Part shown: piece by piece, positions 24,678-36,336 of the stretch | Position numbering within the stretch: the stretch's first letter is position 1 | Layout: every line of letters begins with the position of its first letter | NCBI GenBank assembly: GCA_947561395.2 | Contig: OX387193.1 | Location: 27,522,276-27,586,275, forward strand | Direction of reading: 5' to 3' | Origin: Buxus sempervirens | Lineage: Eukaryota > Streptophyta > Magnoliopsida > Buxales > Buxaceae | Length of the DNA stretch: 64,000 nucleotides | Made by a program: the position numbers and the translations under genes | The notes under the pieces: generated by a model | The model's database searches: none | Seen by the model: only the letters and a program-made list of their open reading frames with translations | Told to the model about the DNA's origin: nothing

Positions 24678-24737
24678 GTTCTTCAAATACGTAGTTTTAT
24701 TGACTTTACGTCAGAAAACTTTACGTATTTGAAGAAC
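24678..24737. other. Conserved 60-nt hairpin upstream of CACTA1 transposase
   Basis: Same 60 nt as 12254-12313, with 16 paired bases at the base of the stem and two further paired blocks inside. It lies about 216 bp before the transposase ATG. The flanking sequence shows several substitutions between the copies while the hairpin shows none. Confidence 0.8.
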
Positions 24738-27288
24738 TGCGCAGAGATGCTGCCGAAATTCATGGAGAAATATATGAATCTTATGACAAACAAGTAATGT
24801 ACTTGGTATTCTTAAATGGGTAAAACCAAGCATAAATTTTAAAACTAACCTAAGTACCGTTTGCTATTAACTAGATTCATTTATAGAGTATGTTTTGTAG
24901 AAGGTAATCTTATTCAAAAGTGGCGGGTAAATTCTTTCACAACATACTAATAGATGGATCGAAGGTGGATGAGGAGATCTAGGTATTTATTATGTTAATT
25001 TCTTAATGTTTTGATGAAGGGTGTGTATCTATATTTATTAACTAAATAGGTTACGTTTACTATGGATGGAATAGGGCTAGTCAAGATTATTAAGATGGAG
25101 TCTTGGGTTTCATCAAATTCGCATGTTTTCGCGGGGCAACTATTAATGGGTTGTTTAAGTGTCCTTGTCCGAAATGTAATAATGTGTTGTATCAGAGTGA
25201 AGAAGTCGCATACGAACACATGATTTGCAATGGATTTGACCGAAACTACACAAAATGGTACTATCATGGGAGGATATTCTTGATTCACAATCCCCCCATG
25301 TTAATCCCATGGTAGATGATGCACAATTTGTGGGTGATGAAGTTAGGCTCATGGTTAAAGAAGCTTATGGGGTGCAGGATGAAATGGACGTATCTGCGAG
25401 TTCTTCACATAGGCCATCAGACGATACCCCAAAAGAGGATAATCCTAAGTTTGAGAAACTATTCCATGATGCTAGAGAAGAGTTATACCTGGGGTGTAAA
25501 AGCCACACGAAATTGTCGTTCATTGTTAAACTAGTTCATATAAAGTGCCTAAGTGGATGGAGCGATAAGTCATTGAGTTTGATGCTTGAGTTGTTGAGAG
25601 AGACATTTCCATTTGTGTCAAAATGGCCAGAAACAAGTTCATAGGTAAAGACGATGATATCGGATCTGGATCTTAATTATAACAAAATAGATGCGTGCCC
25701 AAATGACTGTATGCTATATTGGAATGAAACTAGTGAAAAACAAAAGTGTGATATTTGAGGTACTTCTAGATGGAAATCCGAAGACAGTCATTCGAATAAA
25801 AAGGGAAAGAAAAGGCAGCAAAGATATTAAGGCACTTTCCGTTGAAGCCGCTTCTTCAAAGATTGTATATGTCTTCCAAGATTGCCGATGATATGAGATG
25901 GCATGTAGATGGTCGTACTGATGATGGTAAGTTAAGGCATCCTGCGGATTCTATGTCTTGGAAATATTTTGATGTGATGAATAGCGAGTTCAGTTCTGAT
26001 CCTCATAATGTTAGACTGGGCTTAGCATCTGATGGATTCAATCCATTTCGAACAATGAGTATCACCCATAGCACTTGGCCAGTTATTTTGATTCCATATA
26101 ACTTGCCACCGTGGTTGTGCATGAAACAACCAAACATGATCCTTTCTTTACTCATACCAGGGCTGAAGGGTCCGGGAAATGATATTGATGTGTACTTGCA
26201 CCCTCTTATAGAAGAGTTAAAAGACCGATGGGTTTCTGGGGTTGAGACATATGATGCGTCAAGAAAGGAGGTCTTCACTCTGCATGTAGAGTTAATTTGG
26301 ACGATTAGTGATTTCCCTAGGTATGCTATGCTTTCATGTTGGAGCACTAAAGGACAACTTGCATGCCCTTCTTGTCATAAAGACACATGTTCTAAGTATT
26401 TGCGTCATAGCCGGAAGCACTGTTATATGGGTCATCGTCGATTCCTACCTCTTGATCATAAGTTTCGAAAGCAGAAACAATCCTTCGATGGTACCACAGA
26501 GACAAGGGAAGCTCCAACAGGATTAATCAGGTGGGATATTCTCGATCACTTAAGGGGCAGTTTACATGTATTCAGGAAGCATACCAGTAAGAAGTACTCT
26601 AAAAACACTGGTAAAGGAGCGATGCCCTTTAATTGGAAGAAAAAGAGCATATTTGTTGAATTGCCATATTGGAGGGATAACATGTTGAAACATAATTTGG
26701 ACGTGATGCATATTAAGAAGAATGTTTGTGATATTGTACTTGGTACATTGTTAAATATTGATGGAAAAACCAATGACAACTTTAAGGCGCGCTTGGATTT
26801 TGTTGATATGGGTATTAGACACACACTTCATCCACAGATGTTACAAGATAGAAAGAAAGCATGTTTGCCTGTTGCATGCTTCTCACTAGCCAAACGGGAA
26901 CAAGATATGTTTTGCAAAGTGCTGAAAAGTATGATGGTTCTAGATGGTTATTCATCCAACATTGCTAAATGGGTGAGTAGTAAAGAGCGGAAGATATTTG
27001 GTCTTAAAAATCATGACACAAGGAAGAGGCATTAAGATAGATGCGTTAGGATTCACGCTTGTGAACTTCAAACGGTTATTATATACTGGCCAAGATATCA
27101 TGGATGATCCGTTTGTGTTCGCATCTCAAGCTGAGCAAGTTTTCTTTGTGGTGGCTCCAATCGATGAAGAGTGGAATGTTGTTGTGAAGACTAAGCCAAG
27201 GGACTTGTTTGAGTTGATCACAAATGATGATCAACCCATTGATTGCGAGCCATATGCTACCCAACTTGTAACAAATAATGAAGAAGAG

Positions 27289-28322
27289 TGAAAGAGTAGA
27301 GATCTACTCTAAAGGTCCACGATCTATAACAATTCAGAATTGAACAATGCGGAAACAATACACAGAGAATTATACGAGGAAACCTGGTTCCAGATCCAGG
27401 AAAAACCTCGAGTCTATATGAGGCGAGTAACTCTTCGAAATCCACTATTGAATGAAAAGACAATTACAAAGGAGTACATACTTAACCTTTATAAATTGAC
27501 TCACTCAACAGCAATCCACAGTTCGAATCCACGAACTGCAACACAGCTTGAATCCACAAGCTGCAGAACACGATCAGTCCAGATCGCAAACAATCACTCA
27601 CCAGTGATCCACAGTTCGAATCCACGAACTGCAACGCAGCTTGAATCCACAAGCCACAGAACACGATCAATCCTGATCGCAGCAATCCCCTCAGAATCCA
27701 CTGAGACGATCCAATGCAGTAGGAATCCACCTACGCATCAATCAAAGCTGATCACCAGTCCAGGCAATCACACGATCGGATGAAGTTCTGAATTGAAGAA
27801 GAATCCTCTACCTTCAATTCCAGGTGATCTATCTCAGATCTCCCCCTCACTCGATCGCCGACTCTCTAAAGACGATTTGATCGAATCTCAAATCTCTCAA
27901 GATCCGAAATCAAAATGATCCAAAGAAAAAAGTCACAATTGAAAATTACAACTCGTCTATTTAAAGAATAAAACACAGATCGCGTCGAGCGCTGGTAGCG
28001 TCGTGAAGCGATCGATGTAGACGGCTGGTAGTGAACTCAAGTCCCGCTCAGAGTGAGTTGAATCAGTTAAAAACGCGCTGCTAGCGAGCTGCTAGCGGGA
28101 GAGTACGCGGCAGGTGCACGAACCTTACTCTCGACACACGAATTCCCTTATGCGCTGCCAGCGGGGTGGCAGCGGCATGGTAGCAGTGTGGTGGCACCAA
28201 CTTCTTCTTCTTTACTGAATTTACTGAATTTTCATTGTTTAATCTGCACATCTTGAAGCCTCATTAGAAACATAATTTGTCAATCATTTGCCATAACAGG
28301 AGTGTGAGTTTTCACACTTACA
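27289..28322 (-). repeat. 3' LTR of the Sirevirus
   Basis: TGTAAGTGTGAAAACTCAC to CTACTCTTTCA on the minus strand. It holds an internal tandem duplication of about 96 bp (near 27513-27700, units beginning ATCCACAGTTCGAATCCACG) and a GC-rich part with GCTGCTAGCG and GCTGCCAGCG words. The open frames across it are accidental and repeat in the other LTR. Confidence 0.93.
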
Positions 28323-28343
28323 ATCTCCCCCTTGGCAAATGCC
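28323..28343 (-). other. Polypurine tract of the Sirevirus
   Basis: Minus strand reads GCCAAGGGGGAGAT directly next to the 3' LTR. It primes plus-strand DNA synthesis in LTR elements. AAGGGGGAGA is the usual Sirevirus form. Confidence 0.85.
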
Positions 28344-28489
28344 TGACAACAACCTTACACCAGAGTTTAATATCAACCTTAGTTAATGATGATTTCCATT
28401 CAAGAAATTTAAAACCACACTGTTAACGAGAGACACAATGATTTGGACGAATCCAGAATTTCATTCATTTACAGACAGATATACAGATA

Positions 28490-28690
28490 ACAAAATCATT
28501 TACACTGTTCAAGAAAGAAAGACAGACAGCAAGAAAGAAAGACAGACATTAAGAAAAAAAGACAGACATTATCTTCCCCTTACTTATCACTCCCCTTATA
28601 CACCCATATTCAGGAGAAAACACCCAGAACAGAACATAACAAAAACAAACATCATATCCACAGCAAAAAAAAAAAAAAAAAAAAAAAATA
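28490..28690. repeat. Simple repeats: GAAAGACAGACA and a run of about 24 A
   Basis: Imperfect AAGAAAGACAGACA units at about 28510-28570 and an A run at 28665-28688, between the third ORF and the polypurine tract of the Sirevirus. Confidence 0.85.
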
Positions 28691-28776
28691 ACAGGCAGCA
28701 GCAAACAGCAAGCATCAGCACCAACCCAGCCAAACCATCAACAGAACCAGAGACTCCAGTAGCTACTCCAGTAGCA

Positions 28777-30104
28777 TCATCCAAATTTCTCCCCCTTTCT
28801 GGATGGTGGTTTGGGTTCCCAAGACCTTGAGTAGTGCTTGTATGCATCTTGGGATCTGGAGTGCAGCCAACTGAGCTTGTGATCCATTTCCAGCTGAGTC
28901 TTCCGAATGCATTCCAGAAAATGATCCGCTTCATTTTGCATACGTTGCTGAGCAGCAACGTCCCTTTGTACTTTTCCACAAGTAAAATCGACATCCTTTA
29001 TCAATTGCCCCAGCTTCTCTTGAGTCTCGGATTTGAACATGCTCATCATGAGCATGTGAGACCTAACCTCTGAATAGAAAGCCTCCTGAGAAGCTTGCAT
29101 TGAATTCAGTTTCTCTATGATGGCCACAGCATCAGGGCTGGACAGAGAGGACTGAGAAGAGGAGGGATCAGAAGACATCACCCGAAACGGACTTGCACGT
29201 TTACTTCGGGTCAGAGTGGAGGAAGCAATGGGAGGACGGGGATGAATAATCAATTCAGTAGGATCAGGAAGTACCCCCTGATGAACACACATGTATGAGA
29301 TGAAAATTCCAAAAGGAAGAGCAGCAGTCTTGGATTTTAAATTCCGAGACTGAAGAATCTGATGGAAGATAATGGAAGGAATACAGATACTTTCTCTGTT
29401 CCAGATGGCATGAAGAAGTCTTGCCCGATGGTGAGAGATTTCTGAGTGATGATCAGAAGGAACAAGAGAAGCACAGACAAACAAGTTCAAGATCTGGAGA
29501 AGATCTTGAAGAGAGCCATGAGGCAAATAGTTGGGCTTATTCTTAATAGAAGAGGGAGCACCCGGAACGATTAGAGAGGGAATGATGGACTCCATAGGAG
29601 GATCAGTGTGTGACTCAAGAAAGTTGATAGAGGGAGAGTCAACAAGAGGCAGTTCAAGAAGAGAGGAAATAAGCTCTTTCGAGAAGTCGAAAGAAATTCC
29701 CCTGACATAGGCTTTTACAGAGCCTTGACTGGCAAGATGGAGATGATGAAGATTAGAGTAAAATTCACGGACCAGGTTCGGATAAGCAAAACCACCAAGT
29801 AACGCAAATTTTTTCCAACCATTGTCCGAAAACAATGAGTAGAAAGGGGATTCAGAAAAAAGAGTCAAGCTTGATGGCCCTTTCCAGAAGAAGAGGCCTG
29901 TGCTTGAAGAAGGTATTGAAATCAGATAAACCATTCCCCACAAACGGTTCAGAAGAATGAGAAGGGGAAGGAGGTCTCACTGGAGGAGAAGGAATAGCAG
30001 GAGAAGACCTCACAAGAGGAGACTTCACAGGAGGAGACCTCACAGGAGGAGACGATGTTGAAGGAGAATCAGTTCTCGACTTTCTCTTGAGAGGCATGGT
30101 AAAA
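28777..30104 (-). pseudogene. Third ORF of the Sirevirus (env-like position), plant-transposon-protein-like (fossil)
   Basis: It lies between pol and the 3' LTR, where Sireviruses carry an optional third, env-like ORF. The N-terminus is basic and proline-rich (MPLKRKSRTDSP, then SPPVRSPPVKSP repeats). The middle part (YPNLVREFYSNLHHL, VKAYVRGISFDFS, HHRARLLHAIWNRESICIPSIIFHQI) resembles the putative plant transposon protein domain (PF20167). The C-terminus looks like a coiled coil (about residues 265-360 of the long frame). I see no clear signal peptide or transmembrane segment, so an envelope role is not supported. It is close to intact, with at least one break. The same domain family appears in the fragment at 40937-41551. 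Confidence 0.7.
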
Positions 30105-30139
30105 GAAATGGAAGAGAAAGAGAAAACAGACAGCACCAA

Positions 30140-31276
30140 CCAACAAAACGAGAAAGCCCTAATGGCTGAAAAAACTACTAAACCCTAGCTTCGAATAAAG
30201 AGAGAAAACTACAGAACTAGGAAGCAGAAAAATGGAGAAGCAGGACGAAGATAGTAAAAATTTTTTTTACCTGAACAGTAGGCAGGAAGGAAGAAGGTGA
30301 CAGCGACAGCAGCATCGGGACACGACGCGAGAGGCGAGGGAAAAGCGAAGAGGGTGAAAAAAAACAGGGGTAAAAAAAATCGCTCACTTTCACCTATATA
30401 TAGGCAAACAGAATACGCTGCCAGCGAGCAACTGGCGGCGTAGAAGGTGCACATGCACAGCCAACGAAAACTACAGATTCAATGCATAAAATTATAAAAG
30501 AGATTTGATCAATTTTTCATGACATCCTCCTACTTCCAAACAAAAAGCTGAGATTTTAGCTTAACCAAAAATCATCCAGATAATCAACTTATTCAATCTA
30601 AGAAGTACTTATCACAAAACTAAACTTGAAGTACCTATCAAAGTTAATTCAGATGTGGTACATTCCATATCAAAGAGCAAAATTTCCTTTATGGTTTTTC
30701 ATACTATAAATATTCTTCAAGATATTAAGCATATATGCATATTAAAGAGCCAATGCTTGTGAGAACTGAGCAACATTTTTGATTTTTACACTTCATACAT
30801 ATAGAAGGCTATTTCAGTGTAAACAATCTTGAAAAGTATAGACATATCCCAACTTCATTTTGGTGGCTTTCGCACATCAGAGATAGGTAGCCTTTTCTGA
30901 TCTCTTTTTCTTTTTAAAGAAGGCATTGACCCTTAAAAAACCTGAGTTTACAATTCATTCCAAGAATATACCTTCTTTATCTTTTTCTTTCTTAGATTTA
31001 CAGTGGCTTTCACTCTAATCTCTATGGCAGCCATTTCCAAAACTTTTCTTTTCACAAAGGTGATAGCCTATAGATCCCAAGCTTTACCTCACAATAAGCT
31101 TCAATACGTACAGGTGTTTTAGACAAAGTTGCTGGTTAGAAATAAGACATTTCTGTCAATATGCATACACTCAATCTTCCTGAAAACATATCTTAGTAAT
31201 AAGAACACACAAATTCATTTTGAACAGATATGTGAGATATTTTACATCAAAATTAACTCAAAACAGAACCTGATTT
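30140..31276 (-). other. Spacer between pol and third ORF of the Sirevirus (no gene)
   Basis: About 1.1 kb, AT-rich, with no coding frame of note. Spacers of this size between pol and the third ORF are known in Sireviruses. Confidence 0.6.
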
Positions 31277-34200
31277 TCAGTTTTGAGAGCATACTCCTAG
31301 GGATTTCCTAAGAGTTTCAAATCTGTTTTGATCTAAAGGTTTGGTAAAAATGTCAGCCAACTGTTTTTCAGTAGATATATATTCAATCACAACAGTTTTG
31401 TCTTCAATCAACTCTCTTATAAAGTGATGCCTGATATCTATATGTTTGGTCCTTGAGTGTTGAACAGGATTCTTAGAGATATTTATGGCACTTTGATTAT
31501 CACAGAAAAGAATCATTTGATCTTGATCTACCCCATAATCTGATAACATTTGTTTCATCCAGATAAGTTGAGTACAACTGCTTCCTGCAGCAATATACTC
31601 AGCTTCAGCAGTACTCAGAGAAACACAGTTTTGTTTCTTGCTTAACCAGGCAATGAGATTATTTCCCATGTAAAAGCAACCACCAGAGGTGCTTTTTCTG
31701 TCATCCATACACCCAGCCCAATCAGCATCAGTGTATCTAGTTAGATGTGGGTTTGTCTCTTTGGAAAACCAGATTCCCAGATCAATAGTCCCATTAACAT
31801 ATTTTATAATCCTTTTTACAGCATTCAGATGGGATTCTTTAGGATTAGCCTAATATCTAGCACAAACTCCAACACTAAAGCTTATATCAGGTCTACTTGC
31901 TGTTAAGTACAGTAAACTCCCAATCATTCCCCTGTACAGGGTAGGGTCTACAACCTTTCCAGATTCATCTCTTCCAAGTTTTAAACTAGTACTCATAGGA
32001 GTCCTAGCATGTTTAGCATGAGTTAAGCTGAATCTCTTAACAAGATTTCTTGAATATTTTGCTTGAGAGCCTCTTAACAAGATTTCTTGAATATTTTGCT
32101 TGAGAGAAAAAAATTCCTTGTTGAGATTGATAAATCTGAAGACCTAAGAAAAAGTTCAGTTCACCCATCATACTCATTTCAAATTCACTTTTCATTAAAT
32201 CAGCAAATGAGTGAGCATGATTTTCAGAAGTGGACCCAAACACTATGTCATCAACATAGATTTGAGCAATCAAAATATGTTTGGACTCTCTTTGAATAAA
32301 GAGTTTTATCTACATTTCCTCTCATAAAACCAGATTCAAGTAAAAAGAAGGTAAGTCTCTCATACCAAGCTCTAGGAGCTTGTTTGAGTCCATACAAGGC
32401 TTTGTTCAATTTATAGACATATTTAGGATGATTTGTGTCCTCAAATCCTTTAGGTTGCTCTACATAGACCTCTTCATTCAGATATCCATTCAAAAAGGCA
32501 CTCTTAACATCCATTTGAAACAGTTTAAATTTCAAGTAACATGCAATAGACAACAGTAATCTGATTGATTCTAACCTAGCTACAGGAGCAAAGGTTTCAT
32601 CAAAATCTATTCCTTCTACTTGAGTATACCCCTGAGCAACAATCCTAGCCTTATTTCTGGTTACTATCCCATTCTCATCAGATTTGTTTTTAAAAATCCA
32701 CTTGGTTCCTATCACATTCAGATCAGAGGGTCTTTCAACCAATTCCCAAACATTATTTCTAGTAAATTGATTCAGTTCTTCATGCATAGCATTCAACCAA
32801 GAATCATCTACCAATGCTTCTTTATAAGATTTTGGCTCAAATTGAGAGAGATAAGAAGAAAATCTTACCTCATTATGTACCTGATGTCTTGTTCTGACAC
32901 CATCTGAAATATTTCCAACAATTTGCTCAGTAGGATGATCTTTGAGAGTTTTTGTCAGAGGAACCACTTCAATGCTTGAGGAAGCATCTCTGATTTCATC
33001 CTCTTCATCTACAACCTGCAAAAATTCATTGTCAATACTTTCATCATCAATTAGCACATTTATAGATTCCATTACAACAGATTTTTTCAAATTAAAAACT
33101 CTGTAAGCTCTACTAGAAGAAGAATATCCTAGAAAAATTCCTTCATCACTTCTAGACTCAAATTTTCCTAGATTTTCTCTGTCCCTTAAGATATAGCATT
33201 TACTTCCAAATACTCTGAAATATTTCAAATTTGGCTGTTTTCCTTTCCAAAGTTCATAGGAAGTTTGTTTCCATCCAGATCTGATATAAACTCTGTTACT
33301 AATGTAACAGGCAGTGTTTATAGCTTCAGCCCAGAATTTTGTTGAAATTTTCTTGGCTATCATCATGGTTCTAGCCATTTCTTATAAAACTCTGTTCTTC
33401 CTCTCCACAACTCCATTTTGTTGTGGGGTCTTAGGAGCAGAAAATTCATGTTTGATTCCATGTTCTTCACAGAAATTGGAAAACATTTGATTCTCAAATT
33501 CTGTCCCATGGTCAGATCTGATTCTTACAATCTTTCCTATTTGCAAGTTCTTTTCAACTTGAATTTGGCAGCACAGATGTTTAAAACAGTTGAAACATTC
33601 AGATTTTTCTCTTAGAAAGTCTACCCAGGTATATCTGCTGTAGTCATCTACTGCAACAAATATATATTTCTTTTCTCCCAGACTTTCAGTCTTTGTAGGT
33701 CCCATTAAATCCATATGAATCAGTTCTAATGGTCTTGATGTTCCTACAATGTTGGTTTTCTTGTGTGTGGCTTTGATTTGTTTTCCTTGGTTGCAAGGAC
33801 CACACATTCCTTTCTTTTTATTTTTCCCAAACTTGGGAATTCCTCTAACCAACTCAGACTTAGAGATTTTTGACAAATCTCTATAGTTAATGTGGCCAAG
33901 TCTCCTATGCCACAAATCAATTTCATTGCCTATGGAGGATTTTAAAGAACACTCATTGTTTCCAATAATCCCATAGCAATTATCACTTGTTCTTTCACCT
34001 ACAAGAACAGTTCTACCAGATTTATCCAATATTTTGCATTCTTTTCTGGTAAAATTAACAAATAATTTGGAATCACATAATTGGCTAATACTGATAAGAT
34101 TTGCTTTCAAACCAGATACAAATAGAACATTCTTTAAGCAAACTCCATTTGGACCTGTAACAGTTCCTTTACCTTTAACTTGGGAAGTGCTTCCATCACC

Positions 34201-34332
34201 AAATGTAACACTTCCACCAAAATATTCTTCAAAGGTATTGAACATAGCCTTATGACCACACATGTGTCTTGAACACCCACTGTCCAAGTACCACATGTTG
34301 ACATCATGAGCTTTTAAAGCTACATGAACCAC
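31277..34332 (-). pseudogene. Sirevirus pol: protease, integrase, reverse transcriptase, RNase H (fossil)
   Basis: Minus strand, from high to low coordinate: protease active site (WYLDSGCSRHMCG), GAG-pre-integrase (LWHRRLGHINYRDL), integrase core (HMDLMGPTK, VAVDDYSRYTWV, RSDHGTEFEN, APKTPQQNGVVERKNR), reverse transcriptase ([49 protein letters not shown]) and RNase H (KSTSGGCFYMGNNLIAW, STAEAEYIA, TKHIDIRHHFIRE, EKQLADIFTKPLD). The order PR-INT-RT-RH marks Ty1-copia. The frame is broken in a handful of places. Confidence 0.92.
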
Positions 34333-34365
34333 ATTAGCAACTAATGTATCTTTTCTTACCCAAAT

Positions 34366-36276
34366 CTATTTCTCAGAAGTCTTCTGAACAGTACCTTCAT
34401 CAACTACTTGAGTTTTTGAAGGAAGCTTCTTAGACAAATTTGAGACTTCCTGATTTAATGTTTCAGTCAATTTTAACAGAGAGTCAAATCTGTTGTATAA
34501 GTCCAGGGACTGACTTTGATTTACCTTTCTCTTATTTTCAAAATATCCATCAGGGAAACCATACAGTGCATAACACTTTGGTCTTATATGACCCTTTTTA
34601 TTGCAGTGATGGCATACAGGTATAAACCTATTTTCAGAAAAATCAACATTTCTAGACTTGCTAGCATTTCTAAACTGAACAGATTTAGATTTCTCAGAAG
34701 TTGAAGATTTACCTGTTGATCTTACTTCTTCAGCAGAGATTTTCTGTGAAGATTCCTTGTTTTGATTACTTACACTCATTCTTTTTCCAGCAGAATTTGA
34801 GCTTTCAGGAACTTCCTTTGAAGTTGATTCCTCATCAATTTGAAGATTTCCTGCAGAAGAATTTGAAGCATTAGATTTACTTGAATTTGAAACTTTCTCA
34901 AGTTCAATCACTTTACCTTGTAGTTCAGAAATCTGAGCTTCCTTTTCTTTTATTTTTTCAGTTTTTTCAGTTAGAGAAGTTACCAGAGAATTTTCTTTAG
35001 CATGTTTTTCAAGTAACTTCTGGTTTATTGAATCTATTTCTGCAAGAGCTTTCTTTTTCTCTGTTTCTGATTCCTTCAATTTTTTACTCAGTTTCTTGAT
35101 TTTTTTCTGAGCTCTATTGAATTCCTTATAGAGCTGATTGTATGCTTCTTGTAGTTCTTCTTCATCATCTGATAAAGTCTCTTTGTTATCTCCTGCAATT
35201 CCAGAGATTGAACTACCAGAGGAGGATGAGTAAAAAAGAATTGAAAGCAGTAAAATTAGCAGACATATCCTCATCAGATTGTGAAGAATTATCAGTGTTA
35301 CTGTCATCCCAAGTAACCTGATAATTAGTCTTTTTCTTTTTATCTTTGAGGGACAATCAGAGGCAACATGTCCAAATCCTCTACATTTGTAACATTGTAC
35401 CTCATCATTCTGAGAAGATTTCTTCTCCTTTCTTGGATCAGACATTTTCTTATCAGATCTCCTATTAGATCTGTCGATGGATGATGAAGAAGTGGATTGT
35501 CTCTTTTTAAACATTTTCTTAAACTTTTTGGCTAAGAGGACAAGTTCATCCATATCAACATCAGAATTATCTGATTCTTCAGTATTAACAGATTTTACAG
35601 ATTTAAGAGCTATTCCTTTATTTCTTTTTGGAATATTCAGATCTAGCTCATAAGTCTGTAAAGATCCTACCAGATCTTCTATTCTCATGTTATCTACATC
35701 TTTTGCCTCTTGTACTGCAGTTACTTTAGGTCTGAATCTTTCAGGCAAAGATCTTAAGATTTTTCTAATAACCTTTGATGTAGAGATTTTTTCTCCAAGA
35801 TTAAAACTAGAATTTACAATATCAGAGAGTTTAGCATAAAACTCATCAAAAGACTCATCATCTTTCATATACAAAGTTTCGAAAGATGTAGTAAGTCTCT
35901 GAAGTGTGGACAGCTTGACAGCTGAGGTTCCTTCATGAGTGACCTCTAGGATGTCCCAAGCTTCCTTAGCGACTTCACATGAGGAAATTCTCCTGAATTC
36001 CTCAACACTAACAGCACAAAATAAGGCATTCATTGCCTTGTTGTTCCATCCACATTGATCAGAGTCAGTTTTAGTCCACTGATCATGAGGTTTAGGGATC
36101 ACAACTCCTACTTCTGTTGTGATCACAGGTGGATGATAACCATTACAAACCGAGAGCCAAACACGCTCATCGATTGATTTCAGGTAAGCTCTCATTCTAG
36201 CTTTCCAGTAAGAATAATTGTTACCTTCAAATAAAGGAGGTCTAGAGGCAGATCCTCCCTCTTTTCCAAAATCCAT
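34366..36276 (-). CDS. Sirevirus gag (long open frame, fossil element)
   Basis: The open frame begins MILIYSMDFGKEGG; the second Met (36276) is the likely start because gag of this group begins near MDFGKE/MEFG. Residues 20-230 form the copia gag (UBN2-type) region (NNYSYWKARMRAYLKSIDERVW, LSTLQRLTTSFETLYMKDDES). There are two CCHC zinc knuckles (CYKCRGFGHVASDC and, near the end, CHHCNKKGHIRPKC) and a long Lys/Glu-rich coiled coil between them. This two-knuckle, coiled-coil layout with a long gag fits Sireviruses. The protein would form the particle shell that packages element RNA in the cytoplasm. It ends just before pol. Confidence 0.85.
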   Translation of the reverse strand: MDFGKEGGSASRPPLFEGNNYSYWKARMRAYLKSIDERVWLSVCNGYHPPVITTEVGVVIPKPHDQWTKTDSDQCGWNNKAMNALFCAVSVEEFRRISSCEVAKEAWDILEVTHEGTSAVKLSTLQRLTTSFETLYMKDDESFDEFYAKLSDIVNSSFNLGEKISTSKVIRKILRSLPERFRPKVTAVQEAKDVDNMRIEDLVGSLQTYELDLNIPKRNKGIALKSVKSVNTEESDNSDVDMDELVLLAKKFKKMFKKRQSTSSSSIDRSNRRSDKKMSDPRKEKKSSQNDEVQCYKCRGFGHVASDCPSKIKRKRLIIRLLGMTVTLIILHNLMRICLLILLLSILFYSSSSGSSISGIAGDNKETLSDDEEELQEAYNQLYKEFNRAQKKIKKLSKKLKESETEKKKALAEIDSINQKLLEKHAKENSLVTSLTEKTEKIKEKEAQISELQGKVIELEKVSNSSKSNASNSSAGNLQIDEESTSKEVPESSNSAGKRMSVSNQNKESSQKISAEEVRSTGKSSTSEKSKSVQFRNASKSRNVDFSENRFIPVCHHCNKKGHIRPKCYALYGFPDGYFENKRKVNQSQSLDLYNRFDSLLKLTETLNQEVSNLSKKLPSKTQVVDEGTVQKTSEK

Positions 36277-36321
36277 GCTATAGATCAAGATCACACTATG
36301 TATAGCAATTCAAAGTGAATA

Positions 36322-36336
36322 GGCTTTGATGCCACT
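36322..36336 (-). other. Primer-binding site of the Sirevirus
   Basis: Minus strand reads AGTGGCATCAAAGCC directly next to the 5' LTR. It resembles the initiator-methionine tRNA site TGGTATCAGAGC with a few changes, as in many copia elements. Confidence 0.7.

Larger units (their letters stand above)
22231..24953 (+). other. CACTA1 5' intron / leader after gypsy B1 (no gene)
   Basis: About 2.7 kb of AT-rich sequence without a convincing coding region. It contains two copies of the internal module (23225-23400 and 24160-24335), each preceded by the same stretch (TGTATTTGATTTCCCAAATT near 23151 and 24081). This looks like a direct duplication of about 300 bp with some 900 bp between the copies. 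The last 900 bp match CACTA2 11690-12529. The conserved hairpin is at 24678-24737. Confidence 0.5.

Noticed and set aside
27340-27783. 147-codon open frame, repeated at 36388-36831
   Set aside because: It lies in both Sirevirus LTRs and follows their tandem duplication; LTR sequence, not a gene.
28777-30104. Envelope gene in the Sirevirus
   Set aside because: Position fits, but I see no signal peptide, membrane anchor or fusion motif, so I only call it a third ORF in env-like position.
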